This document shows positions 43,953-53,029 of a DNA stretch of 64,000 nucleotides, in pieces (position 1 is the stretch's first letter; each line of letters starts with the position of its first letter). The notes under the pieces were generated by a model that saw only the letters and a list, made by a program, of their open reading frames with translations, was not told the DNA's origin and searched no databases. The stretch lies in contig JAQBGW010000075.1 in assembly GCA_032128415.1 (NCBI GenBank), positions 1-64,000 on the forward strand. The letters run 5' to 3'. The position numbers and the translations under genes were made by a program. Source of the DNA: Ga0077527 sp032128415 (GTDB lineage: Bacteria > Pseudomonadota > Gammaproteobacteria > Burkholderiales > SG8-41).

Positions 43953-44780
43953 ATGCTTGTCGATCTGCATAGCCATTCCACTTGTTCCGACGGGCTGCTC
44001 AGTCCGCTGCATCTTGTCGAGCGCGCGGTGCAGCGTGGTGTAGACATGCTGGCACTGACCGACCATGACGAGCTGTCCGGACTGCCTGCTGCACACGACG
44101 CCGCGATGCACGGCGGTCTGCGTCTGATCGATGGCGTGGAAATATCAGTACTGTGGGAAGAAGTCACCTTGCATATAGTAGGACTGTGCATTGATCCGGA
44201 TCACCAGCCGTTGAAAACCGGACTGGAGGAAATTCGCGCTGGGCGCGAACAGCGAGCACAACGCATGGCGCAAAGCCTGACGGATGCCGGAATCCTCGGC
44301 AGTCTTGAGGGTGCGCGACGTTATGCCAGCAATCCGGAACTGGTCAGCCGCGCCCATTTTGCGCGTCATCTCGTCGCGGAGGGATACGCCAGTGATACCA
44401 ATGCCGTGTTCCGCAAATACCTGACGCCAGGAAAACCCGGGTTTGTGCCGCATCAATGGGCCGCACTGAGCGAAGCCGTTAGTTGGATAACCGGTTGTGG
44501 CGGGGTTGCGGTGATTGCGCACCCCGGGCGTTACCCGCTCAATCAGCAGCAATGCGAGCGACTGCTCGGTGAATTTGTCGAAATGGGCGGGGCCGCCATC
44601 GAAGTGGTGACCGGGTCACATGCGCCGACTGAATTCAGCACCTGGGCTCGTTATGCGAAGCGCTTCGGTCTGCGCGCATCCGCCGGATCTGACTTTCATG
44701 GTCCGGGGGAGGGTTATCGCGATCTTGGTGATGTGCCGGCGTTACCCGCCGGCTGCAAACCGGTTTGGACTGAATTCTAG
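43953..44780 (+). CDS. rnm: PHP-domain phosphoesterase (RNase AM / YciV type)
   Basis: The 275-residue protein begins VDLHSHSTCSDG with the first His ligands of the PHP metal site; further ligands are in LTDHDELSG, GVEIS and VIAHPGRYP, and GSDFHGPG near the end. Enterobacterial YciV (Rnm) removes nucleotides from 5' ends of rRNA and cleaves 3',5'-bisphosphates. ATG 43953 is chosen over the upstream TTG. The following gene (YciO-like) and trpS complete a group common in betaproteobacteria. Confidence 0.9.
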   Translation: MLVDLHSHSTCSDGLLSPLHLVERAVQRGVDMLALTDHDELSGLPAAHDAAMHGGLRLIDGVEISVLWEEVTLHIVGLCIDPDHQPLKTGLEEIRAGREQRAQRMAQSLTDAGILGSLEGARRYASNPELVSRAHFARHLVAEGYASDTNAVFRKYLTPGKPGFVPHQWAALSEAVSWITGCGGVAVIAHPGRYPLNQQQCERLLGEFVEMGGAAIEVVTGSHAPTEFSTWARYAKRFGLRASAGSDFHGPGEGYRDLGDVPALPAGCKPVWTEF

Positions 44781-44813
44781 TTTTCTCCTTGGCTGTTCGC
44801 GCCATTCATCGCC

Positions 44814-45437
44814 ATGTCACAGTTTTTTTCAATTCACCCAGAAAATCCGCAGCCACGGCTGATCAAACGCGCAGCGGAGATCATCCGTGACGGAGGTATC
44901 ATCGTTTACCCGACAGATTCATGTTACGCACTGGGTTGCCATATCGGTGACAAAAGCGCCATGGAGCGTATGCGTGCGATCCGCGGCGTCGATGCCCGTC
45001 ATCATTTTTCACTCGTGTGCCGAGATCTGTCCGAATTGGCAAACTATGCACGGGTCGATAACAGCCAGTATCGTTTGCTCAAATCGACGACCCCCGGCAG
45101 CTATGTGTTTATTCTTGAGGCAACCCGTGAATTGCCCAAGCGATTGCAGCACCCGAAGCGGCGCACCATCGGCTTGCGCATCCCGGATCATCCGGTAGTG
45201 GATGCGCTGCTGGCTGAACTGGGCGAGCCTATTCTGTCATCAACGTTATTGTTACCAGGTGAGGAATTACCATTGACGGATACGCACGAAATTCGCGATC
45301 GGATGGAGCATCAGGTCGATTTGATCCTTGACGGCGGTTCCTGTGGAATAGTGGCCAGCACGGTGGTGGATTTGACCGGCCTGGTGCCGGTAGTGATCAG
45401 GGTGGGTAAGGGCAGCCTTGCGCCGCTCGGGCTGTAA
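44814..45437 (+). CDS. YciO/Sua5-family protein (threonylcarbamoyl-AMP synthase-like)
   Basis: The 207-residue protein has the YrdC/Sua5 fold with IIVYPTDSCYALGCHI, a KxR-like nucleotide site in MRAIRG and RTIGLRIPDHPV. TsaC/Sua5 makes threonylcarbamoyl-AMP for the t6A37 modification of tRNA; the sequence is closer to YciO, whose own role is less clear. It starts 33 bases after rnm and is followed by an AT-rich element and the trpS leader. Confidence 0.88.
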   Translation: MSQFFSIHPENPQPRLIKRAAEIIRDGGIIVYPTDSCYALGCHIGDKSAMERMRAIRGVDARHHFSLVCRDLSELANYARVDNSQYRLLKSTTPGSYVFILEATRELPKRLQHPKRRTIGLRIPDHPVVDALLAELGEPILSSTLLLPGEELPLTDTHEIRDRMEHQVDLILDGGSCGIVASTVVDLTGLVPVVIRVGKGSLAPLGL

Positions 45438-45530
45438 TTAGCCATGCAATTCAGCGCTTTAAAACGAATTTGAAGGCTTGCGGTAAAATTGAACGAATCT
45501 TGGCGCAGACTTTACGCCAATAAAATATAA

Positions 45531-45561
45531 TAACTCATTGTTTATATTGAAAAATAAATAT
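45531..45561 (+). repeat. AT-rich IHF-like element, copy 8
   Basis: TAACTCATTGTTTATATTGA, core 45531-45543, one mismatch to the IHF consensus. It lies between the YciO-like gene and trpS. Confidence 0.6.
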
Positions 45562-45568
45562 CCGGCCA

Positions 45569-45621
45569 GGGCTGCGAAGCCCGCTCTGGGTACCCGCAGG
45601 CGTGCTATTGGCACTAGCGCC
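45569..45621 (+). promoter_or_regulatory. Structured leader upstream of trpS
   Basis: Within 80 bases of the trpS ATG are a hairpin GGGCT-GCGA-AGCCC (45569-45582, GNRA loop), the palindrome GGGTACCC (45588-45595) and a bulged stem GGCGTGC / GCA...CGCC (45599-45621). No T-run follows. It may be an untranslated leader; no T-box or Trp-codon leader peptide was recognised. Confidence 0.4.
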
Positions 45622-45649
45622 TTAGCCCTACTGCTTCATCGGAACCCAC

Positions 45650-46852
45650 ATGTTTGAAAATCGAGTTTTATCCGGCATGCGCCCGACCGGCGCACTGCAT
45701 TTTGGTCACTACCACGGCGTGCTGAAGAACTGGATCAAACTCCAGCACGAGCACCAGTGCCTGTTCTTCGTTGCCGACTGGCATGCACTGACGACACACT
45801 ATGACGAGCCTAGCGCGATCGAGGATCACGCTTGGGATATGGTCATCGACTGGCTGGCCGCCGGTATCGATCCGGCTCAGGCTGTGCTGTTCATTCAATC
45901 CAAGGTGCCTGAACACGCCGAACTGCATTTGCTGCTGTCCATGATTACGCCGCTGTCATGGCTCGAGCGCGTGCCGACTTACAAGGACCAGCAAGAAAAA
46001 CTAGTCGAGAAAGATCTTGCCACTTATGGTTTCCTCGGCTACCCGCTGCTGCAAAGCGCAGATATTCTGATTTATCGCGCCAACCTGGTGCCTGTGGGCG
46101 AGGATCAGGTGCCGCATGTGGAGCTTACCCGTGAGATTGCGCGCCGCTTTAACCACGTGTTTGGCCGCGAACCGGGATTCGAGCAAAAAGCCGAGGCCGC
46201 CATCAAGAAATTGGGTGCGCGACGCGGCAAACTGTATCGCAAATTGCGTAATGATTATCTTGAGCAGGGCATCGGTGAAGCGCTGGCTGCGGCTCGTGCA
46301 TTGCTGGAAGAAACCCAGAACCTGCCGCAGGGCGATCGCGAACGCCTGTTCGGCTATATCGAAGGCGGCGGCAAGGTAATTCTGAGCGAACCGCAGGCTT
46401 TACTGACCGACTCATCCAAGATGCCGGGCCTCGACGGGCAGAAAATGTCGAAGTCCTATAACAACACCATCGCATTGCGCGAGTCGCCGGAAAGCGTCGC
46501 TAAAAAAGTGAAAACCATGCCCACTGATCCGGCACGCGTCAAACGCACTGATGTCGGCGAACCGGAAAAATGTCCGGTGTGGCAGTTGCACCTGGTTTAT
46601 TCAGATGAGGCGAAAAAGAAGTGGGTTCAGGAAGGATGCCGCAGTGCGGGCATCGGCTGCCTCGAGTGCAAGCAGCCGGTCATAGATGCCATCATTGCCG
46701 AGCAGAAACCGATGCGTGAGCGTGCCGAGCGTTATCTTGAAGATCCCACGCTGGTGCGCAGCATCGTTGCTGATGGTTGTGAAAAAGCGCGCAAGCTTGC
46801 TCAGGAAACGCTGCGCGATGTGCGCGAGGTGATGGGGCTCGATTACTCCTGA
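45650..46852 (+). CDS. trpS: Tryptophanyl-tRNA synthetase
   Basis: This class I synthetase charges tRNA-Trp. The 400-residue protein has the HIGH-type motif in GALHFGHYHGVL near residues 14-25 and the KMSKS motif in GQKMSKSYNNT. It carries an insertion of about 50 residues compared with the short bacterial type (the ARRGKLYRKLRNDYLEQG region), typical of many proteobacterial TrpRS of this length. Preceded by a structured leader and an AT-rich element. Confidence 0.97.
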   Translation: MFENRVLSGMRPTGALHFGHYHGVLKNWIKLQHEHQCLFFVADWHALTTHYDEPSAIEDHAWDMVIDWLAAGIDPAQAVLFIQSKVPEHAELHLLLSMITPLSWLERVPTYKDQQEKLVEKDLATYGFLGYPLLQSADILIYRANLVPVGEDQVPHVELTREIARRFNHVFGREPGFEQKAEAAIKKLGARRGKLYRKLRNDYLEQGIGEALAAARALLEETQNLPQGDRERLFGYIEGGGKVILSEPQALLTDSSKMPGLDGQKMSKSYNNTIALRESPESVAKKVKTMPTDPARVKRTDVGEPEKCPVWQLHLVYSDEAKKKWVQEGCRSAGIGCLECKQPVIDAIIAEQKPMRERAERYLEDPTLVRSIVADGCEKARKLAQETLRDVREVMGLDYS

Positions 46853-46876
46853 TCGGCCCCGAGGGTGCGCCGCCGG

Positions 46877-47569
46877 TCAGTGCGCAGTCTGCAGTCCGGG
46901 TGAATGCACAATCCGCAACGGCGGTGCCGGTAACGGTCGACGGGTCAGCGACCCATGCAGATCGAGTTTGACCGGAGAGGGCGTGCCGCCGCCGCGACGT
47001 TTCAATACCTGTATTACTGTGCGGCCGTCGGTTTTGCTGACGTGTAACCGCAGCGCAGCTGCGGCAAACGGCTGGGCGCGTCGCGATCGGTAAAGTACAG
47101 CCAGCGTGCCGCTGCGTTCAGCGGCCTGTTGCAGTCGGCGCAGCGCGTAATCCTGAGCCTGATCCAGCCACATCAGCACAGCGCCGCACTGTCCGGAATT
47201 CAGCAATTGTTCGCAAGTCCGGACTTGCTCGTCCGGAGATTGCGGACGCAGCACCAGCACCTGGTTCAGATGAACACCGCGCGCTGCCAGCGCAGGAGCG
47301 TGCGGTGAGTAGGGAGGGGCGATCATCGCCAGCCAGCGAGCCTCTCGAGTCAATTGCGCCGCGGCAGGCATCAATAACTGCAATTCGCCGATGCCCGGGC
47401 GTTCGACAAAAATTTCAGTCAATGCTCCAACCGGCCAGCCTCCGTCCGGCAACAGCACATCCAGTTCGGTAAAACCGGTGGCTACGCTGTATGCGGTGGG
47501 ATCATTGCGATTCCGGCTGCGCCAGTCGGCAGAACGGGGAAATACGGATTCAGAGGTGGCTGCGTACAT
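46877..47569 (-). CDS. imuA: ImuA, translesion-synthesis accessory protein
   Basis: The 230-residue protein resembles ImuA, a RecA-like partner of the ImuB/DnaE2 mutasome, with the segments FTELDVLLPDGGWPVGALTEIF, ELQLLMPAAAQLT and VLVLRPQSPDEQ. No Walker A motif is present, as in ImuA proteins. It follows lexA directly: TTG 47596 begins right after the lexA stop, but ATG 47569 is preferred. imuB and dnaE2, normally next in the operon, are absent; trpS lies there instead on the other strand. Confidence 0.83.
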   Translation of the reverse strand: MYAATSESVFPRSADWRSRNRNDPTAYSVATGFTELDVLLPDGGWPVGALTEIFVERPGIGELQLLMPAAAQLTREARWLAMIAPPYSPHAPALAARGVHLNQVLVLRPQSPDEQVRTCEQLLNSGQCGAVLMWLDQAQDYALRRLQQAAERSGTLAVLYRSRRAQPFAAAALRLHVSKTDGRTVIQVLKRRGGGTPSPVKLDLHGSLTRRPLPAPPLRIVHSPGLQTAH

Positions 47570-47596
47570 GGGGCGGCACTCAAGATGGGGCGGCAA

Positions 47597-48250
47597 TCAA
47601 GACCACTTGCCATTACGGATCACGCCGACCGCGATGCCTTCGATTTCCAGCGGGTCGCGCTTCAGATCAACGACGATGGGTTTGAAATCCGGATTTTCCG
47701 CAATTAATTCAACGGTATTGCGGTTGCGCTGAATGCGTTTTACGGTGACTTCATCATGCAGGCGTGCAACGACAATCTGTCCCGAACGGAATTGCGTAGT
47801 GCGGTGAACTGCCAGCAAGTCGCCTTCGAGAATGCCGGCATCGCGCATGCTCATGCCGCGCACCCTGAGCAGGTAGTCAGCTGCAGGCTGAAACAGTGCA
47901 GGGTCGACGCGATAACGATTTTCGACGTTCTGTTCGGCGAGCATGGGGCTGCCGGCGGCGACCCTACCGATGACGGGCAGCGTGAATTGCTGTTGCATCA
48001 GGCGAATGCCACGGGAGGAGCCGGAAGCCATCTCGATCACACCTTTACGCTCCAGCGCACGCAGATGGGTTTCAGCAGCATTGGGGGAGCTGAAGCCCAT
48101 GGCGGTGCAGATTTCAGCGCGTGTCGGTGGAAAACCGGATTCTTCGACGTGATTTTCGATCAGTCGCAGGATTTCAATCTGCCGCAGCGTCAGCGGTTTC
48201 AGGTTTTCGTGAGTGTTGTGAGTGTTCTCACGCAAGTTTTCATTGGCCAT
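47597..48250 (-). CDS. lexA: LexA SOS repressor
   Basis: LexA represses DNA-damage genes until RecA triggers self-cleavage. The 217-residue protein has a winged-helix DNA-binding domain (about 17-80), the cleavage site Ala99-Gly100 (GRVAAGSP), catalytic Ser134 (GMSMRDAG) and Lys171 (VTVKRIQR). Family members usually start near KPLTLRQ (residue 18 here), so the first 16 residues are extra. The LexA box and a TATAAT lie directly before the ATG, suggesting a leaderless message or a later start. imuA is in the same operon. Confidence 0.95.
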   Translation of the reverse strand: MANENLRENTHNTHENLKPLTLRQIEILRLIENHVEESGFPPTRAEICTAMGFSSPNAAETHLRALERKGVIEMASGSSRGIRLMQQQFTLPVIGRVAAGSPMLAEQNVENRYRVDPALFQPAADYLLRVRGMSMRDAGILEGDLLAVHRTTQFRSGQIVVARLHDEVTVKRIQRNRNTVELIAENPDFKPIVVDLKRDPLEIEGIAVGVIRNGKWS

Positions 48251-48252
48251 GA

Positions 48253-48268
48253 CTGTAATTATATACAG
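48253..48268 (-). promoter_or_regulatory. LexA box (SOS operator) of lexA
   Basis: CTGTATATAATTACAG on the minus strand fits CTG-N10-CAG perfectly. It contains the -10 TATAAT (48258-48263), with TTGCAT 16 bases upstream as a weak -35. It ends two bases before the lexA ATG, so LexA would shut its own promoter directly. Confidence 0.93.
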
Positions 48269-48330
48269 CTATTTTGGGAATGCAAGCCCAGTCATTGCAC
48301 CAATTTCCCGGGGCAAGTAAGGGCGGTTAA

Positions 48331-48353
48331 TAACTAATTGATTTTATGCAATA
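48331..48353 (+). repeat. AT-rich IHF-like element, copy 9
   Basis: TAACTAATTGATTTTATGCA, core 48331-48343, an exact IHF consensus match. It lies in the divergent gap between lexA and rimP. Confidence 0.6.
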
Positions 48354-48499
48354 TTCCAGCAATGTGCTGCATGACATGGGGATTGGCTCTCAGTTGGACG
48401 TGCTTGATTTGTTTGCTATACTTGCAAGTTCTTCGAAACAGTTCGGGCAGCACACTGATGGGCGTCTCGCCCATTTTTTGTTGGTGGCGCTGATTTGGC

Positions 48500-48928
48500 A
48501 TGGATTTGCAGGGTTTACTGGATAACACGCTGGCCGGTCTTGGCTACGAGCTGGTGGAGCTGGAAAGGTCCGCCCGCGGGGCGCTGTTGCGCGTGTACAT
48601 CGACAAGCCTGGCGGTATCAATGTCGATGATTGCGCGCTGGTCAGTAATCATCTGAGCCTGTTGCTGGCGGTTGAAAACGTGAGTTATGACCGGCTGGAA
48701 GTGTCATCGCCGGGGCTGGATCGGTCGCTGCGGACCGCGCGAGATTTTGCGCGTTTCGCCGGGCAGAAGGCGCGTCTGAAGTTGAGAGTGCCGCTGGCAG
48801 GGCAGCGTAATTTTGTCGGTGTGCTGTGCGACGCCGAAGCAGGCAAAGTGGGTCTGGAAATCGACGGGCAGGTGCTGTCGCTGGACTTGGGCAATGTGGA
48901 TAAGGCGCGGCTGGTGCCGGTGCTTTGA
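48500..48928 (+). CDS. rimP: Ribosome maturation factor RimP
   Basis: RimP assists maturation of the 30S subunit. The 142-residue protein has the two-domain RimP fold with GYELVELERSARGALLRVYIDK and a second block around VSSPGLDRSLRTARDF. It begins the rimP-nusA-infB-rbfA-truB-rpsO-pnp cluster, and nusA follows 13 bases after its stop. Confidence 0.95.
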   Translation: MDLQGLLDNTLAGLGYELVELERSARGALLRVYIDKPGGINVDDCALVSNHLSLLLAVENVSYDRLEVSSPGLDRSLRTARDFARFAGQKARLKLRVPLAGQRNFVGVLCDAEAGKVGLEIDGQVLSLDLGNVDKARLVPVL

Positions 48929-48941
48929 GCGGGAGACGGAA

Positions 48942-50426
48942 ATGAATCGTGAAATTCTGTTGTTGGTTGACGCGCTGGCACGCGAGAAGAACGTCGACAA
49001 GGAAATTGTGTTCGGCGCGCTCGAACTCGCCCTGGCTTCGGCCGCCAAGAAAAAATTCACCGAGGATGTCGATGTACGCGCCGCGGTGGACCGTGACACT
49101 GGCGAGTTTTCGTTTTTCCGTCGCTGGGAAGTGGTGAAGAACGAGGAAATCGAAGTGCCGTCGCGTCAGTACAAGCTGCACGAGGCGCAGGAAGAAGATC
49201 CGGAATCACAGCTCGGTGACTTTATCGAAGAGCCGCTGGATGGCATGGAAGTCGATCGCATCGGCGCGCAGACCGCCAAGCAAGTCATCGTGCAGAAAAT
49301 CCGCGATGCCGAGCGCGAGCAGATTCTCAATGATTTTCTGGCACGCAAGGAGCATCTGGTCACCGGCGTCATCAAGCGCATGGAGCGCGGCAATGCCATT
49401 GTCGAATCCGGTCGTCTGGAAGCGATGCTGCCGCGCGACCAGATGATCCCCAAGGAAAATTTGCGTCTCGGCGACCGCGTACGCGCTTATGTCTGGAAAG
49501 TGGATCGCCTGGCACGTGGCCCGCACCTGATACTTTCACGCACTGCGCCGGAATTCATTGCCCGGCTATTTGAACTCGAAGTGCCTGAAATCGAGGAAGG
49601 TCTGCTGGAGATCAAGGGTGCAGCGCGTGACCCGGGCTCGCGTGCCAAGATTGCCGTGCATTCCAAGGACGCCCGCATCGATCCGATCGGCACCTGTGTT
49701 GGCATGCGCGGCTCGCGCGTGCAGGCGGTGACTGCCGAACTCGCCCAGGAACGTGTTGATATTGTGTTGTGGAACTCTGATCCGGCGCAGTTCGTGATCA
49801 ATGCGCTGGCTCCGGCGGAAGTGACCAGCATCGTCGTTGACGAGGAAAAACACAGCATGGACATCGTCGTCGATGAGGAGAATCTCGCGCAAGCCATAGG
49901 TCGCAACGGTCAGAACGTTCGGCTCGCCGGAGAATTGACCGGCTGGCAACTGAATCTGATGACCGAAGTCGATGCGAAGAAAAAAACAGAAGAAGAAACC
50001 TCGCATACGCGCGTCGAGTTCATGGAGAAGCTGGATGTTGACGAGGAAGTCGCGGAAATCCTGGTGCAGGAAGGATTCACTACGCTCGAAGAAGTGGCGT
50101 ACGTGCCGCTGACCGAAATGCTTGAAATCGAAGCGTTCGATGAAGCCACGGTCACCGAGTTGCGCAGTCGCGCCCGCAATGCATTGCTGACGCAGGCTAT
50201 TGCCAGCGAGGAAAAAGTCGGGCACGACATCGAAGATCTGATGAAAGTCGAAGGCATGGACAACGATACGGCGCGCCTGCTTGCCTCCAAGGGTATAGCT
50301 ACCCAGGAGGATCTCGCCGATTACGCCACGGACGATCTGGTGGAACTAACCAGCATCGACACTGAACGCGCCAAAGTTTTGATTATGGCCGCACGTGCTC
50401 CGTGGTTTGCTGAATCCAACGCCTGA
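48942..50426 (+). CDS. nusA: Transcription factor NusA
   Basis: NusA binds RNA polymerase and controls pausing, termination and antitermination. The 494-residue protein has the N-terminal polymerase-binding domain (1-125), S1 domain (about 136-200), KH domains (about 230-345) and two acidic C-terminal repeats (365-490). ATG 48942 has GGGAGACGGA upstream; the longer frame overlaps rimP in another frame and is rejected. infB starts 19 bases later. Confidence 0.97.
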   Translation: MNREILLLVDALAREKNVDKEIVFGALELALASAAKKKFTEDVDVRAAVDRDTGEFSFFRRWEVVKNEEIEVPSRQYKLHEAQEEDPESQLGDFIEEPLDGMEVDRIGAQTAKQVIVQKIRDAEREQILNDFLARKEHLVTGVIKRMERGNAIVESGRLEAMLPRDQMIPKENLRLGDRVRAYVWKVDRLARGPHLILSRTAPEFIARLFELEVPEIEEGLLEIKGAARDPGSRAKIAVHSKDARIDPIGTCVGMRGSRVQAVTAELAQERVDIVLWNSDPAQFVINALAPAEVTSIVVDEEKHSMDIVVDEENLAQAIGRNGQNVRLAGELTGWQLNLMTEVDAKKKTEEETSHTRVEFMEKLDVDEEVAEILVQEGFTTLEEVAYVPLTEMLEIEAFDEATVTELRSRARNALLTQAIASEEKVGHDIEDLMKVEGMDNDTARLLASKGIATQEDLADYATDDLVELTSIDTERAKVLIMAARAPWFAESNA

Positions 50427-50445
50427 AAGACCGAAGCCAACTCAC

Positions 50446-52980
50446 ATGCCCCAGATTAAAATCAAAGAGTTTGCCAAGGAGCTCGGCGTTCAGCCGGAAC
50501 TGCTCTTGGAGCAGTTACGCGCAGCCGGCGTCAAAAAAGCGCTGACTGAAGACGCCGGACTGACCGAAAAAGACAAAACCCAGCTGCTTGATCATTTGCG
50601 CGAATCCCATGGCGGCACAGATGGCAAGCAGAAGATTACGCTGACACGCCGGCAGACCACCGAAATCAAGAAATCTGATTCGAATACCGGCAAGGCACGA
50701 ACGATCCAGGTGGAAGTGCGCAAGAAGCGCGTTTTGATCAAGCGCGACACGGTTGAGCCGGAAAAAGTTGAAGAAGCACCAAAACCGCTGATTGATGCTG
50801 CCGAGGTGGCTATGCGCGCAGCGGAAGCCAAGCAGCAAGCCCAACTTGCGGCGCGGCAAGCCGATGACGCGGCAAAAAAACAGGATAAGCGCAAGAAGGC
50901 TGCGGCTGTCGCAGAAGAAGCTCCGGCCCCGGTCGCCGATGCACCTGTAGTCGCGGCTACGCCGGGTGCGGATGCAGTAGTTGTTGAAGGCACGATACAC
51001 AAACCCGCGGTGCCAGCTGGTGAAGCTGCTGGCAAACCCAAGAAGGGCAGCAAGAAACCCGCCAAGCAGGTGGTATGGCAGGATCCGACGGCCCGTAAAC
51101 GCAGCATCAAGACGCGAGGCGATGCTTCCGGCGGACTGGGCTGGCGCGAACGCAAAGTTCATCGCACGACGCACAAGCAGGACGACGACCAGCAACATGG
51201 TTTTACTGCGCCGACGGAAGCGCTGGTTCGCGAAGTTCTCATTCCGGAAACCATTGCCGTGTCCGATCTGGCGCACAAGATGTCGGTAAAGGCCGCTGAA
51301 GTCATCAAGGCGCTGATGAAGCTCGGTACGATGGCGACGATCAACCAGGTGCTGGATCAAGACTCGGCCATCATTCTGGTCGAAGAAATGGGGCATGTCG
51401 CCAAACGTGCAAAACTGGACGAGCCCGACGCCTTCCTTGCTGAAGATGCTGCGCTGGGAGACATACAGACTGAATCGCGCGCACCGGTGGTCACGGTGAT
51501 GGGCCATGTGGACCACGGCAAGACTTCATTGCTCGATTACATCCGAAGTACCCGTATCGCCAGCGGCGAGGCCGGCGGCATAACGCAGCACATCGGCGCC
51601 TATCACGTTGAAACGCCCCGCGGCATGATCACCTTTCTCGATACGCCGGGTCATGAAGCTTTCACGGCCATGCGCGCGCGCGGCGCCAAGGTTACCGACT
51701 TGGTTATTCTGGTCGTTGCCGCGGACGACGGCGTCATGCCGCAGACCGCAGAAGCCATACACCATGCCAAGGCAGCCAAAGTGCCGATCATCGTGGCGCT
51801 GAACAAGATCGATAAACCGGAAGCCAATCCGGAACGGATCAAGCAGGATCTGTCGTCCCAGGAAGTGGTGCCGGAAGAGTGGGGCGGCGACACGATGTTT
51901 GTTGAGGTGTCTGCCAAAACCGGGAAGGGTATCGACAGTCTGCTGGAACGCATACTGTTGCAGGCCGAGGTGCTGGAACTGAAAGCGCCCCGCAACGCGC
52001 CGGCCAAAGGCATTGTCATTGAATCGCGTCTGGACAAGGGGCGCGGGCCGGTCGCCACGGTATTGGTGCAATCCGGAACCTTGAAGCGCGGCGACATTGT
52101 GCTTGCCGGCTCGGTATTCGGTCGCGTTCGCGCCTTGCTTGATGAAACCGGCAAAACAATTGAATCCGCAGGGCCGTCAATTCCAGTGGAAATTCTTGGA
52201 TTGTCCGACGTGCCGGCTGCCGGTGCCGAAGTGATGGTGCTGGGTGATGAGCGCAAGGCGCGGGAAATTGCGCTGTTCCGTCAGGGCAAATATCGCGATG
52301 TGAAGCTGGCCAAGCAGCATGCGACCAAACTCGAAAACATCTTCGGGCAGATGGGCGAAGGCGAAGTAAAAACGTTGTCGCTGATCATCAAGTCCGATGT
52401 GCAGGGCTCCTATGAGGGTCTGGCGCACGCGCTCGGCAAACTCTCGAATGACGAGGTTAAAGTCAACATCGTGCATGCGGCAGTAGGCGGTATAACCGAG
52501 TCCGACATCAATCTCGCATTGGCCTCGAAAGCGGTAGTCATCGGATTTAATTCGCGTGCCGACGGGATGGCGCGCAAGCTTGCGGAAAGCAATGGCGTTG
52601 ATATTCGTTACTACAACATCATTTACGACGCTGTCGATGAAATCAAGGCAGCACTCACCGGTATGTTGTCGCCGGAGCGCAAGGAAAATATCGTGGGGAT
52701 GGTGGAGATACGCCAGGTTTTCCGTATTTCCAAAGTCGGCGCAGTCGCCGGATGTTATGTGCTCGATGGCGCGATCCGCCGGGGCTCCAAGGTGCGCTTG
52801 CTGAGGGACAGCGTAGTCCTTCACGAAGGCGAGCTGGATTCGTTGAAACGTTTCAAAGACGATGCGCGCGAAGTCAAAGCCGGATTCGAATGCGGGCTGT
52901 CACTGAAAAATTTCAACGACATCAAGGAAAGCGACCAGCTCGAAGTGTTCGAGGTCGTGGAGGTGGCGAGGACCCTGTAA
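50446..52980 (+). CDS. infB: Translation initiation factor IF-2
   Basis: IF2 is the GTPase that brings fMet-tRNA to the 30S subunit. The 844-residue protein has the conserved N-terminus (QIKIKEFAKELGVQPE), a Lys/Ala/Glu-rich linker (about 60-250), and the GTPase core with G1 GHVDHGKT at 353-360, DTPGHEAF and NKID, followed by the C-terminal tRNA-binding domains. ATG 50446 is chosen because it opens the family N-terminus; the frame extends 17 codons into nusA without conservation. Confidence 0.97.
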   Translation: MPQIKIKEFAKELGVQPELLLEQLRAAGVKKALTEDAGLTEKDKTQLLDHLRESHGGTDGKQKITLTRRQTTEIKKSDSNTGKARTIQVEVRKKRVLIKRDTVEPEKVEEAPKPLIDAAEVAMRAAEAKQQAQLAARQADDAAKKQDKRKKAAAVAEEAPAPVADAPVVAATPGADAVVVEGTIHKPAVPAGEAAGKPKKGSKKPAKQVVWQDPTARKRSIKTRGDASGGLGWRERKVHRTTHKQDDDQQHGFTAPTEALVREVLIPETIAVSDLAHKMSVKAAEVIKALMKLGTMATINQVLDQDSAIILVEEMGHVAKRAKLDEPDAFLAEDAALGDIQTESRAPVVTVMGHVDHGKTSLLDYIRSTRIASGEAGGITQHIGAYHVETPRGMITFLDTPGHEAFTAMRARGAKVTDLVILVVAADDGVMPQTAEAIHHAKAAKVPIIVALNKIDKPEANPERIKQDLSSQEVVPEEWGGDTMFVEVSAKTGKGIDSLLERILLQAEVLELKAPRNAPAKGIVIESRLDKGRGPVATVLVQSGTLKRGDIVLAGSVFGRVRALLDETGKTIESAGPSIPVEILGLSDVPAAGAEVMVLGDERKAREIALFRQGKYRDVKLAKQHATKLENIFGQMGEGEVKTLSLIIKSDVQGSYEGLAHALGKLSNDEVKVNIVHAAVGGITESDINLALASKAVVIGFNSRADGMARKLAESNGVDIRYYNIIYDAVDEIKAALTGMLSPERKENIVGMVEIRQVFRISKVGAVAGCYVLDGAIRRGSKVRLLRDSVVLHEGELDSLKRFKDDAREVKAGFECGLSLKNFNDIKESDQLEVFEVVEVARTL

Positions 52981-53029
52981 CGCTGCGGCGGATAACTCCC
53001 GTCCGCGTTGCGATGCCTATCCGAGCAGC

